The position numbers and the translations under genes are program-made. The notes under the pieces were generated by a model. It saw nothing but the letters and a program-made list of their open reading frames with translations. It was not told the DNA's origin and made no database searches. DNA of 64,000 bases from Agapanthus africanus (Eukaryota > Streptophyta > Magnoliopsida > Asparagales > Amaryllidaceae): contig CM057337.1 of assembly GCA_030015575.1 (NCBI GenBank), positions 295,082,044 to 295,146,043 on the forward strand, in the 5' to 3' direction. Below are positions 1-11,147 of this stretch, in pieces (positions within the stretch are counted from its first letter, which is position 1; each line of letters starts with the position of its first letter).

Positions 1-75
1 GGGGTTCATTTCGGGACTTTTTCTTTGATCGATCTTCTAGCTACTTTGCTAACATGTTAGATAGAGTTTAACTAG

Positions 76-87
76 GCTCTGATACCA
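76..87 (-). other. Primer binding site (initiator tRNA-Met)
   Basis: Minus-strand TGGTATCAGAGC, one base inside the LTR end at 89. This is the usual plant Copia primer site and fixes the element's orientation. Confidence 0.85.
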
Positions 88-88
88 C

Positions 89-2236
89 TGTAAATCCATG
101 CTACCTATCCCGGTACTTTCAGGCATGCGGAAGTTGACGAAAAACAATTTTCTTAGAGGTGGTAACATGGACTTAAAACCCGGATCTTTGTTAAACACCT
201 AACTAACAACCTAACTACGAGTTGCTAACTACTCGGTTAGGGGGTTATACCTTTCTTTTTCTCGAACTCCTTCATCTTCAAGCTTCGATGGTCGTCCGAA
301 TCGGCTTCTCCCCATCGTCTCCTTGCACCGAAGATAGATCCACCTGAAAGATTCAACCTTTGGCTCCTTCTTCGAACTTTGAAGAAACTAGTTCACTCGG
401 TTTGCCAAACCTTGTGAACTAGAGTGAGTAGAGAAGAGTTTGTATTGGGATTTTCTCTATGGTTCTTGGTTCTCAACACATGAGACAAGTGAACCATAGA
501 CTAAGGAGAGGGAGAGCAAGAGGAAGAAGATGAGAGCTCAAGAACAAGAGAGAGAATGAGCATGAAAGAATGAGAGAAGACTTTTCTCATTTGGCTCTCA
601 TAATCCAAAACAATCATAACACCTCATATCAATCAAGTATTATGTGATGGTTTAAGCAACCATAGCCATATCATTTCATGCACTCATTTTGCACAAAAGA
701 GCGAGCAAGCAAAAAGTCTTTGCCATGAAATGATAGCTATAGTTATCATGATGGTCAACTAGTCAAGCCAAGTCAACCGGTCAACAAAATCAACAAGTCA
801 ACAAAGTCAATCCCTCAACAACCATGTCACCATAATACTTAATTAATATAATTGTTAATCACAAATCATATTCTCATTAGGGTTGAACAAAAGGTCAAAA
901 GTCAACCGTCAACGGTCAACAACCCTAATGAGAATCCTCTGCCTCTATCTCTCCGTCAACTGTGCATACACACCCGCATCCGCGTTTCGAGGAACACGAA
1001 TGCATACTGGATAAAACCAATCCCAAAAGGTACACTAGGATCTGGCTTAAACCAAAGCCCGCTAGTGTGAACTGTCCGGACACTGTACGTGCACAAGTGC
1101 ACGGATGTGACCGAACCCTGTCGCAAAACCATGCGACCCGTCGCAAAACCATGAGACCTCTACTCTTTTGCCTAAAGGCGAATAGCTTTCTGTGTGGGAC
1201 TCTAAAGAATCGACACTACGCTGGAAGTGGGTTTAACCACAGACCGCAAGCGGCACTAGCTGTGCGTAACGGTTCCCAGGTAGGTGCCGACAAGAAGACT
1301 GACGAGGCGAAATCCATCTGAACTCCTACTGAGCCTGAATGTGACATTCTCCGTACACTCCGGTCTGTTCGTCTGATACATCGCATGGCGGGCCTAGGGG
1401 GCGGTAAACGTCAGTCCCCCAATAGCGGTACAAGTCGTGTCGGAGTGAAGCCCAAAACACCCTGAGATAACACTGGAAGCCTACCAGTATATCTCGTTTG
1501 CCCTGGCCAGGGACTACTCGTATAATGGCTCTCCTAGACACAGCGCGATGTCAACCCCCAATACCGGGAGAGACGAATCCTGTCTAACCGTCACTGCCTC
1601 CAAGTGCTTCGGGACTGCACCCAACTACCACCTGTTTGCACGACTCCTTTGAGCCGTGGTAGGGTAGTAATCAAAGTACAGTGGGAACACACTCGAGGCA
1701 AAGTGACAGTGTCAAGTCAGTGGACTAAGCTGTACTCATGTCACCTGGGAACTGATAACTGACGATAGGCATAATACCAACTAGTCAGTTCCCGACGAGT
1801 CTTGTCCAGTGTACTCGTAACCCAACGAGCACCCGCATACTATCTCAAGTACGACGTACCGACGGCTGTGCGACAGACCGTCTCCCACACTGGGACGAGA
1901 AGCGCATGCGCTAGTCTACTCCGGAGTATCGATGCCCTGTCTCGATAGTCCTGCGACCAGGGACCTGCATAAGGATGTGCTTATAGATTACCCAGCCCCA
2001 CTAGTGTGACTGCCATCACAACGCTGGTAATCAAGCAATGATCCTAAGGGCTCCACTAATGCGTATAGGTGATATAATAAAATAAACACATGTACACCTT
2101 GAAGTAGAAACAAACCAAGTAGCATACTACTATTTTGAGCAAGACTGTATATACAAGGTGAATGTCCCAAGCTTCCATTAAGTAATATACAAACTAGTAT
2201 GATACAGTAATGGCCTCTAGGGCATATACACTAACA
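89..2236 (-). repeat. 5' LTR of partial Copia element (2148 bp)
   Basis: Bounded on the plus strand by TGTAAATCC at 89 and CTAACA ending at 2236. It contains the block CCCCCAATACCGGGAGAG (around 1555) shared by all Copia LTRs in the window, the TTTAGAGTC block, and a dense run of GTCAA cores at 753-920. The LTR is related to, but clearly diverged from, those at 36487 and 42400. Confidence 0.82.
753..920 (-). promoter_or_regulatory. W-box-like TTGAC array in a Copia LTR
   Basis: About ten TTGACC/TTGACT cores on the transcript strand (GTCAA on the plus strand) in two bursts, 753-812 and 891-920. TTGAC[CT] is the WRKY-factor W-box core, and defence-responsive LTR promoters are known in plants. 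The binding role is inferred from motif density only. The same tract recurs in the LTRs at 37077-37128 and 42984-43065. Confidence 0.45.
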
Positions 2237-2241
2237 ATCGT

Positions 2242-3800
2242 CAGATAGCAGTTCCCTGGAGACATGTGTACAGGTTAGTTCATCGACCTGAGGTCGTCAT
2301 TTGTCTCGTGTGAGTTCCCACTGTGCTTTGATTTATACCCTACCACGGGTCAAAGGAGTCGTGCAAACAGGTATATTTTGGGTACAGTCCCGAGCCACAT
2401 TAGAGGCAAGTGAGCGAATCTTCGGGGATTCGTCTCTCCCGGTATTGGGAGTGAGATCGCGCTGTGTTTAGGAGAGCCATTACACGAAATCCCTTGCCAG
2501 GGTAATCGAGATATACTGGTAGGTATACCAGTAGAATCTCAGGGTGTTCTGGGCTGCTCTCTGACACGACTTATATCGCTGTTGGGGGTCTGACGTTTAC
2601 CGGCCCACTATGCCGTATATGCGATACTCATAGACGAACGTTCCGGACTGTACAGATATTGTCACTGTCAGGCTCAGTAAGGTTTATAGATGAGTTCGCT
2701 CATCAGCTTCCCTTCCAATCAATACATAGGCAAAACGTTACGTACAGCTTGTACCTCTGACGTGCTAGTGGTTATACCCAGTGCCAGTATACTGATGAGT
2801 AATTAGAGTCCCCCATAGACACTTTCCCAAGTTCGGGCGAAACGTTGTAGATGCCGTATGGTATTATGGCAGGGTTCGGAAAAAGCACGTGCGTTTTCGC
2901 ACGTGTTATTTTTCGGGCAGATAATACTGGTAGGCTTTGGTTTAAACCGGATCCCAGTATTATACTGAGTAGATATAATATCTTTGTCTCAGTTGCATTT
3001 ATATTCGGTCGTAATATAAATGCGGGTATGTTTATACTGTTACGGGGTTATCCTGAAATTCGTTTCAGGATCACTTTTGGAAGTTGACAGTTTCCAGTTT
3101 TCTATCACCCGTATTTAACATTCGGTTAAATACGGATTTGTCTTTTCGTCTTGAGGGTGAGTCATGCTTCTAGAAGAGGTGATTAGGCTTGTGACTCATT
3201 AGTTCTTTAATGATGCTTTTAATGAAGGATGGTGACTAGGTTAATTGTGATTGATTTGCATTTAATGACTTCTAGTGATTCATGCTTTGTTGTTAGGCTG
3301 TGATAAGTTCTAAGCTTATGATCACCCTCCTTGCTCCTACACTCACCCTCCTCCCCTCTTCATATAGTGGCCGGCCCCTTTGTGGGAATGATGATGGATT
3401 CATTTTTGAGAAAAGATACAAGAAATTTAGTTGATGGAAATTTCATATAGTTCAATTTCCATTTACCCGATTCCAATTGGCAACTTCTTTTAACCATTCG
3501 TCCATAGCCTTGGACGTAATGAGACAAAGTATTCTACTCATTCTCTACTTCATCTTGGTCGTCTCTTTTAGCAAACTTGACGATCGAGTTGCCTCGGTTC
3601 AGAAGCGGGAGCCCGTTTAAATATCCGTCGACGTGGTGCCACCTGGACGATGAGACCGGAGATCGAGCAAGTTCGGATCAGTTGCAACATAGCGTGGGAT
3701 GATGGTTGAAGACCGAAGGACTCAGATCATACGGTATAACAATTCTACCCTCTTTACAATTTGTTAGTTTAGCTTTAATGGCAGATCCGGGTTATAGTAC
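2242..3800 (+). repeat. Plus-strand Copia LTR remnant
   Basis: Matches the right part of the LTR remnant at 44770-57476, beginning in the conserved CGTCAGATAGCAGTTCCC stretch and carrying CGTCTCTCCCGGTATTGGGA (2431-2450), GGCTTTGGTTTAAACCGGATCC and the CTTCTAGAAG region. The left part is cut by the Copia element ending at 2236. The right border, about 3800, is judged only from where similarity to other LTR tails stops and gag-like sequence of the next element begins. No coding capacity. Confidence 0.6.
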
Positions 3801-5441
3801 GCGATAGCGCCAGTCGAAAAAGTTTGTTCTGCATATCAGCGTCTGTCAGACGGCCGGGGTGCTGCGGCATACTTAAAGAAGTCTTCTCTATGGATTACCA
3901 ATCTCTCAATCCATCGGATCATCGGCCCTGTAAAGTGTGCTAACGGGGACGATCCCGTTCTGGCACTTCTCAGGTCATCTCTTGGTCAATCATCGCGACC
4001 ACTCGTAAAGCAGCATATCACTGGCGTTGGTCTCTGGCTCTCTGAATGCACGGGACACATCTGATCCTGGGTGCAAGTATCGTTGTGGCAGTGTCCTGGA
4101 AGGAATTCTGCTCAAGGTCTCTCCCAAGTCTCATCTCTGCCCATTGTCCGGGAGTCCTCATCCTTTTCTGTTTCTGCTTCTTGCTCCGGAACGGCTGCAT
4201 ACTCATCGTGAATCCTCCTAGAAGGTATATCCAGTACTATGCCTCGGCATGCGCATCGCATTTCTGATTGTCGGCGGAGTGGAACGTCATCACATCTAGA
4301 TCTGGTACGAACCTCTTACTCCACTTTTCTCTAATGTCGACTGCTTCGGACTCGTCTCGTCGTGGCTGCATGGACTGAACTCCAATGGTTATCCTCATAT
4401 CTGGAGTCTCCCAAGAAATGCATATCACCACCTAACATCCGAATTAAGTCGAGCTACCCGATCGATTCGTCAAAACCTCATAATCCCCCAAGCGCTCAAC
4501 ATCTTGGGTACAGTATAATAGTATCGAGTACATACCCCAGCATCGGTGGTCCAGCCGAAGAAAGGCAAAACCCAAGCCTCACTAATGGCGCCACAGAACT
4601 GCCGCAAACCCTAAGGTTCAAAGGCTTTCATACGGTCATTAAGTCGAGTTAGGGTTTCATTCTTCTAGAGGGACCATAGAATTGCCTGCATGTCTTGCTG
4701 AGTACCTTAAACTTGGAATAGTAGGTTTCTGACATTCGATCGTCTCTGTCGACTCTCAATGTCTCCGCGTGAAGTCGTCTCTAGCTGGAATCAATCTATC
4801 TGATGACCTCGCATCAGGGTAGCGAACGATCCACATGTCCTAGTCATTCATCCTTGGGGACTAGCGACCTTCTATCATCTCTTAGTGCAATCTCGTACTG
4901 TAATAGCTCCAACATCTGGGGCGATATCTCGTCGTTCGTAGCAACAACTGGCTCACTCATCTGCATGCTGGACAGTGCCTCAATCATCATGAATGAGCCG
5001 CACATCAACGGTCATCAAAATCTGGCTGGCCTCTATCAATGGCTCAATCCTCTGGTGCTAATCTGCACGTCCGAGTAATCTCATACAGCTATCCATCCAA
5101 TGCTCGTGACGCGAAAACATAATAAAAAGACATATCTCCGCAATCGTGTGTCGCCAGAATCATGCCCTGGTCAGTCCTCGTTCGTGACGAGCTCATGCTG
5201 ACCGCAACTCTAGCCGTAGCTCTCCCTGCTCGTAATCGTGCCAGCAAAACCATGATTGGTATCGATGAGGCTAGATCAGGAATGAATATGATACAGAACA
5301 AAGAAATGTACATCCTAAGGCTTCTTAAGTGGAGTGGCGTGTCGTAAATATGCCGCGGAACATACCAACGGCACGTCACTCTACTTAGTCACCTATTCCA
5401 TCAACCAAGGGTCATCCTATGCTCCGAAGGTAAAACCTAAC
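3800..5441 (-). pseudogene. Degraded Ty3 gag/leader region
   Basis: Short minus-strand stretches in several frames resemble plant chromovirus Gag: an arginine/alanine-rich start near 5.1-5.3 kb, a segment like LTRLNDRMKAFEP near 4.6 kb, FVPDLDVMTF near 4.3 kb, and AALRVVAMIDQEM near 4.0 kb, which resembles the end of the Gag core. It lies directly downstream of a primer site and LTR, where gag belongs. It is clearly broken with many breaks and cannot make a protein. A ~190-bp part (4530-4720) also matches the non-coding segment of the two Angela-like Copia elements. Confidence 0.5.
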
Positions 5442-5453
5442 GCTCTGATACCA
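5442..5453 (-). other. Primer binding site (initiator tRNA-Met) of Tekay-like element
   Basis: Minus-strand TGGTATCAGAGC four bases inside the LTR edge at 5458. It shows that this LTR is the 5' LTR of a minus-strand element. Confidence 0.8.
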
Positions 5454-5457
5454 ATTT

Positions 5458-6103
5458 TGTCACGTCCCGAAAGTACGGAACATGACCGGCACCTAGACTA
5501 CGAACGTCTCGAGGCGTACGTATTCTAAGTAAGCCGAGCCCAGAAATCCAAACCAAGAAAAGTAGTAGAGAGTAAGAAGAACGATATTAAAATAACTGGT
5601 ATGCAACATAATATACAACGCCTAAAGGTGAGGATCACAACAGAAAGGAAACTCCAACAACAAGAAATCCGTAGAAATGTAACACGCGACTCTAAGGTCG
5701 AAAGAATAAACATCACTGGCCTCTATCACAAATAAGTACATGTTTGGTTGATGGAACTTCTAGATACAACTGAAATATAATATACAATGTATAATGATGG
5801 GTGCGATACAAATAAACCTACCTACCAGCAAATCACCCGAAAAGAACAGTGCCCACAAAGCCGTAACGAAACCTGTACGGCAACACCTGCAAGAAACTGG
5901 GGCACAACGGGGGTGAGTTGCCAACTCATGAGTAGAAAAAGAACTACGAACAGAAAATCGCTTGTATGACGCAATCCTAGGTCATACGATCAATATATAT
6001 ATAAACCTCTAATATATATAACCTGCAATCTATAACAAGACTAGGGTAAATATCTAACCCAAGTGTAAACCCATATGCCTTTGTCAGTGCACCAGGTGGC
6101 AAT
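5458..6103 (-). repeat. Tekay-like 5' LTR, inner part
   Basis: Begins TGTCACGTCCCGA and matches 57477 onward in blocks: the TGACCGGCAC stretch, TAAGTAAGCCGA, and the GGCACAACGGGGGTGAGTTG segment at about 5901. It stops at the Copia insertion; GCAAT at 6099-6103 is the left target-site copy. Confidence 0.75.
6099..6103. repeat. Target-site duplication GCAAT, left
   Basis: Identical to 28553-28557. The pair brackets the Copia element 6104-28552 and proves that both ends belong to one insertion. Confidence 0.9.
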
Positions 6104-8332
6104 TGTAGGATTCCTAGGCACCCTAGTGGAGTCTTACAAGTGATCAAACATGCAAATTTCTAAAAATTACGGTGCCGAGAAAACCTAGAACGGATCGTTA
6201 ACTAGATATTTAGGCAAAGCAAGCAAGTATACGGAAATATAGAAATAGGGAAGGGGGTTACAACCTTTGTAGATCCGGTCCACCACTTCCTAAGCTCCGC
6301 GATGATCTCCCTCCGCTGTCCAAATCAAATCCCGAACTCAAGTATCGGCTTCGTCGAAGAAATGGGCGGGCTTGATCGTCGGTCCGATGCCGAAGATGAT
6401 CTACGTCGAGGCATCATAAGAACGAGCTCCGCCTTCGCCAAGTCAAGAAACTTGTGAAGACAACACACTCTACTACATGGCAAGTAGTAGAGGATGAAGA
6501 AATAGGAAGTGGGTAGACTTTAGATTTGGATTTCTCACTTGATTTGGCTAGTTGCCATTGAACTAGAAAGCTTTTCTTTTTCTAGCTCTTGAAGAAGAAG
6601 AAGAAAGATATGATAGATCCAATCATAAAAAAAAATGAATAATAATTAAATCTTATCATACTTTTAACCTTAGTTAAGTGTAGAGAAAAGACCATGGTTA
6701 ATGGAATGGTTAGGGTTAAGGATAAGAACAAAAAAGGAGACTAAGTCAAGACTTCATGAATGTTCCACTAGCAAACAAAAAATGCCACCATTTCATCATT
6801 TATCTTTTCCAAAATAAAAAGATAAATAAAGAAATAGATAAATAAGTAAATGACTAAAAAAAAGCATAATCATTAGTTTAAACCATGGTTTTATTCTTTA
6901 CACTTAACCAAGTAAGCATGTATCATCAAACATGATACAAACATGTGCACAAAACTATATCGCATATACAATGTGTACAATTCAAGTGAGAAAATCCTTT
7001 TAAAGTGAACCAATACTAGTTAACGCAAAGTAATATATCAAATATATAAATATGCACTAAATCATTAAATCAACACTTGATTTAACGATCCGGTCATATC
7101 GGATATAACCGACTAGTATCATATGTATCGGCTTATCGAATCAATCCTTGATTCGATAACTAGGTTATATCGCATATAACCAATCGATACATTGATCGCG
7201 AGAATGGAATACTGTATCACATACTCGAATTATTCTCGGTCCCGCACATATCTCATATGCGCTCCTATTTCGTTTCGCTTGAGCTAGGAAACCTCTGTGT
7301 AGGACTCTAAAGACTCGACAATACGCCGGCAGCAGATGATGATCATATCAAGCATCCACAAGCCGCAAGCGGTCTGCTAAACGTAACGGCCACCCGGGTA
7401 TTGAGCGATCAGAAGATCGACGAGCAAGCCCGCTCACACTCCTGCGAATCCAACCAGTAACACTTACCGTACAGTCCGGTCTGTTCGTCTGATATGTCGC
7501 ATATCTCGCCTAGGGGTGGTAAACGTCAGACCCCAATAGCTCGATAAGTCATGCCGACTTGAGGTCCATAACATTCGTGAAACTACTGATAACTCTTACC
7601 AGTATATCACAGCAACCCTGGCCAGGGATTTCCTGTTATGGCCAGTCGAGCATAGCACAACATCAACCCCCAATACCTGGAGAGACGAATCCCCTCCTAT
7701 CGCTCATTGCCTCCATGTGAATCGGGACTGTACCCAAAAACCACCTGTTTGCACGACTCGGTAGACCCATGGTAGGGTGGAAATCAAAGCACAGTGGGAG
7801 ACACACAAGACTCTATAACGATCTCGGGTCAACAGACTAAGCTGTACCAGTGTCACCAGAGAACTGCCATCTGACGTGAGGTATAATACCATCTGGGAGT
7901 TCTCGGCGAGTCCGTTCAGTGTACCCAGTCTCCACTGAGCACCCGCATACCATCTCCGATGTCAAACACCAATGGATATGGGATCATCCATCGCCCATCG
8001 CATGGGTCGAGAAGATATACGCTAGTCTACTCTGGAATATCGATGCCCCGTCTCGATATTCCCTCGACTAGGAACAATGAAGGATGTACTCATTGACTAC
8101 CCAGGCCCCACTAGTATGATCTGCATCATAGTCCTGGAAGTCGAGTACACATCCTAAGGGCTTTATCAACATGTAATCAGAGAGACAGAAAGTATACATG
8201 TTAAGATAAAGAGTAACCAGATAGCGTACTATCATGTCGAGCAAGAAAGTCCTACCTATATATGTCCCAACATCCACTACAATATACATCCAATGTACAG
8301 TAATGGCCTCTAGGGCATACATATAACTAACA
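6104..8332 (-). repeat. 3' LTR of Angela-like Copia (2229 bp)
   Basis: Plus-strand edges TGTAGGATTCC and CTAACA. In transcript sense it starts TGTTAGTTATATG and ends CCTACA. It contains the shared LTR core at about 7664-7692 and the four-hairpin array at 7065-7181. Confidence 0.92.
7065..7181 (-). other. Four-hairpin array in Copia LTR
   Basis: In plus-strand order: arms TTAAATCAA and TTGATTTAA (loop CAC, 7065-7085); CGGTCATAT and ATATAACCG (7091-7111), a U-G pair in transcript sense; TTATCGAATCAA and TTGATTCGATAA (loop TCC, 7133-7159); and GGTTATAT and ATATAACC (loop CGC, 7163-7181). Loop bases differ from the other family copies while the arms are kept. Confidence 0.6.
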
Positions 8333-8344
8333 ATCTCCCACTTG
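8333..8344 (-). other. Polypurine tract of Copia element
   Basis: Minus-strand CAAGTGGGAGAT abuts the 3' LTR start TGTTAG, the normal plant Copia arrangement. Confidence 0.85.
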
Positions 8345-9545
8345 CACTAGGGCCATCTGTAGCAGTGGTTGTAGTATCTAATACTCAACCATCCCATATG
8401 AGTCTCTCTCTGGGAAAAGGCCTTCGTGAGTGGATCCGCCGTGTTGTCCTCTGAGTCTACTCTCCTAACCTCGATCACCCCGGAGATCAACTATCTCCAT
8501 GATCAGGTGATGCTTCCTCAGAATATGTCTGGGTCACTGATGGGACCATGGTTCTAGGGCCGAAGCCACACTTCCATTGTCATACAATGGCAGGAACCAA
8601 GTTCATCTTATAAACCAATATACACCCAAACTTCCTCTTTGGTAGTATCTTCAATAGCGATGTTACCAACCTTTATCGTCTAGTTTGCCACGGTATCTAG
8701 CTTGGAACTCTTCCAACATACCGTCCCTTTACTGAGGGTAAAGACAGTGCCTGTGACTGACATTCAGTCGTCTTTATCACCCTGGAACACTTCCAGTGAT
8801 TCTCCCCAGGATCGATTGATACAATCTCACTATACCTAGTGAGAACCCTAATGTCCCTTTAGATCTATCTCATAGGTCCAAATCTCAGGATTTAGGAGGT
8901 ATCATCTTTATCCTATTTGGAGAATCCTTGTGATAATAGGAGATTGATCGATCGTAGTATAGGAAACTCTTTTCCTATCAAGAGTATGTTGTCTACGTAC
9001 AATACGAAGATGACCACCTTACTCTCTACTACCCTTTTGTATATACAAGGTTCGTCTATCATTTTGATGAAGTCAAACACTTTGACTATCACATCAAAAC
9101 AGACGTTCCAACTCCGCGATGCCTGCTTCATTATGTAAAGCAACTTACACACGTTTCCGCTGCTCCCACTGTTTACGAAGACCTCTGGCTGTGTTCTTAT
9201 AGACGTTCTCTTCTAAATCAGTATTTAGAAAAGCAGTCATGGCACCCAACCACCAGATATCGTAGTCATGGTATGTTGCCGTGGTAAGTAGGATCTGGAT
9301 AGACTTAAGCATAGCTACTGGAAAAAGGTTTCATCATTATCCACGCCTGGTCGATGACGAAAACCTTTAACAAGTCTAGCTTTGAAAGTGTCAACTTTTC
9401 CATCTACACCAAGTAATCGTCTCAAGATATACTTGCTCCTGATAGGGATTTTACCCTTCAGATATAGCAGCTAAAGTCCATACTTTGCTGGTGTACATGG
9501 ATTCCATCTCAGATCGCTAAGCATCCAGCCATTCTTACAGAGTCC
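8345..9545 (-). pseudogene. Copia pol remnant: RNase H and reverse transcriptase
   Basis: Minus-strand stretches include YIMKQASRSWNVCFDVIVK and FVLYVDNILLIGKE (8.9-9.15 kb), the region of the Copia RT active site, and further left the RNase H region ending at the polypurine tract. The rest of pol lies on the other side of the Athila insertion. Broken in many places; a fossil. Confidence 0.75.
9541..9545. repeat. Target-site duplication AGTCC, left
   Basis: Identical to 21569-21573, directly outside the Athila LTRs, within the Copia pol remnant. Confidence 0.93.
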
Positions 9546-10523
9546 TGATTGATAGACTACGAGCGTGTCAAGTTTAGTTCTAAATACCGCAATCAAGACG
9601 GTTTCGCACGTAGCTAGCCGGTTGAGTACGTGTCGTCCGCAGGGAGATGGGAATCTTTTTCTATGTGTTTTTCGACGAGTTAAGTCCGGTTGTTCAGATT
9701 TTGTTTGTAGTTATCTAAGTGTTGAGTTGATATTTAAAGAGAGCTTGTTAGGGTTAGGATTAGGTTAGTTTGAGTTAGGAGTCTCCACATCTTTCGTTGC
9801 CCCACTTAATATCGGTGTTACGGTAATCGGCAACAACGGGGATTAGCACGACTAGGAAGGAACTTGCGAGTATAAGCTAGGCTTTCCAACGCATAGTCCT
9901 TCCTTTTGGTGCTTGTCCGTCCGTTCTTGGCTCTTATCCATAACCTCCGGTTAATTCAACCACAACCGGTCTCACTACGGAATCACCGCTATCATGTAGG
10001 ATAGGGTGCCGTAAGGAGCGGATTGTGGTTGGGTTAACGGGAGTTGATTTAAGTTGTTGGGCAAGGAAAGAGTGAGAGAGATTTCCTTCTCTCAAACTTC
10101 CCTTATCCTACCCTAACAAGTATAGAACTACTCACACTTCATAATACGGAAAAATAAAACAACACAAAAGAGGAAGATAGAAAGAAGGAGATTAGAAGAA
10201 TACGACTAACTGTTTGCGACCTCACCTTGGCTAGGATCAAGCGTAAGTATCATTGTCGTATGTAAGGATAAAGAAAAAGAGAGAAGAAACAAACAACAAG
10301 GAAATAACAACAACTACTTAACAATTAAAATTACAACAATTATAACAAGTAAAGAAAGAGACAAGCATGATAATAAAAATGGTCTTCTTTATTCATCACT
10401 CTTCACTCAAAAGCTCACTTACAAGTTTAATGGAGAAGAGGTGAGAAGAGGAAGAAGAACAATACTAAAACTAGGCAAAATGAAAAATACAAAGTTGGAC
10501 CATTTTCTTCACAAAGTTCTGGG

Positions 10524-10532
10524 CTATTTATA
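10524..10532 (-). promoter_or_regulatory. TATA box copy in Athila 3' LTR
   Basis: Minus-strand TATAAATAG, the same position in the other LTR. If active it would read out into the Copia remnant to the left. Confidence 0.5.
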
Positions 10533-10621
10533 GGCCAGAGAATGAAACCCTAGGGCAACCAACAGACCACACATGAAATGACAAAAGTAACCCTGCAAAA
10601 TTTCTGCCTGCCGCCACTATA

Positions 10622-10672
10622 CTGCGGCGGATCCGCGGCCTGGACCCCACTTTGGCCGCGGATCCGCGGCCA
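10622..10672 (-). repeat. CG-rich palindrome pair in Athila 3' LTR
   Basis: CTGCGGCGGATCCGCGGCC, then the perfect 20-nt palindrome TGGCCGCGGATCCGCGGCCA (10653-10672). Confidence 0.85.
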
Positions 10673-11131
10673 TTTAGTCGAATTGGGCCCCCCAATTTCT
10701 TGTGCTGGCCTGATCTGATATCTACATTATTCTGGTATATATATTTTCTCAATTTGGCTCCCCGATTTCTCCAGAATTTCTGTTGAGGGAAAGGTGGACT
10801 TTTTGTCAAGATTTTGTCATGATTGCCTCGAGCACCGCGTAGATTTCTTGGAAGTTGTTGTTGCCATTGAGCCTTGTGCTTGAGAGTGACATTGATTTGA
10901 CCTTTTGTCTTCCTATTGATATCTGGCAACATACGGATGAAGAGCAGAGACCGTGTTTTATCTGTGGTTGGCAGGAACCCGGATTCTTTCGTGTTTTCCA
11001 TGAATTTCACCGTTTTGGAACCGAGAACCTGTATCCTGCAATTGACTAGCAAACACGGCTCAAAAGTATCTACGGATATGCAATGTGATAAAAATTGGGC
11101 GGTATGAAAATGCAAAAATCTGATATGAACA

Positions 11132-11147
11132 AATACCCCCAAACTTA
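11132..11147 (-). other. Athila polypurine tract
   Basis: Minus-strand ATAAGTTTGGGGGTAT directly before the 3' LTR start TGTTCA. Confidence 0.88.

Larger units (their letters stand above)
1..2236 (-). mobile_element. Copia (Angela-like) LTR retrotransposon, right end only
   Basis: Seen: an LTR at 89-2236 with an initiator-tRNA-Met primer site just left of it (76-87), so the element reads on the minus strand and its body lies off the left edge. The LTR ends TG...CA; its transcript-sense start is TGTTAG followed by the ATGCCCTAGAGGCC block found in every Copia LTR here. It interrupts a plus-strand Copia LTR that resumes at 2237, and ATCGT (2237-2241) should be one target-site copy, the other lying outside. 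Known: LTRs near 2 kb with this start are typical of the Angela/BARE group. Only about 90 bp of interior are visible, so coding content and age cannot be judged. Confidence 0.8.
9546..11131 (-). repeat. Athila 3' LTR (1586 bp)
   Basis: Plus-strand edges TGATTGATAG and TATGAACA (transcript sense TGTTCATATC to CAATCA). It contains a minus-strand TATA box at 10524-10532 and the CG-rich palindromes at 10622-10672. Confidence 0.95.
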
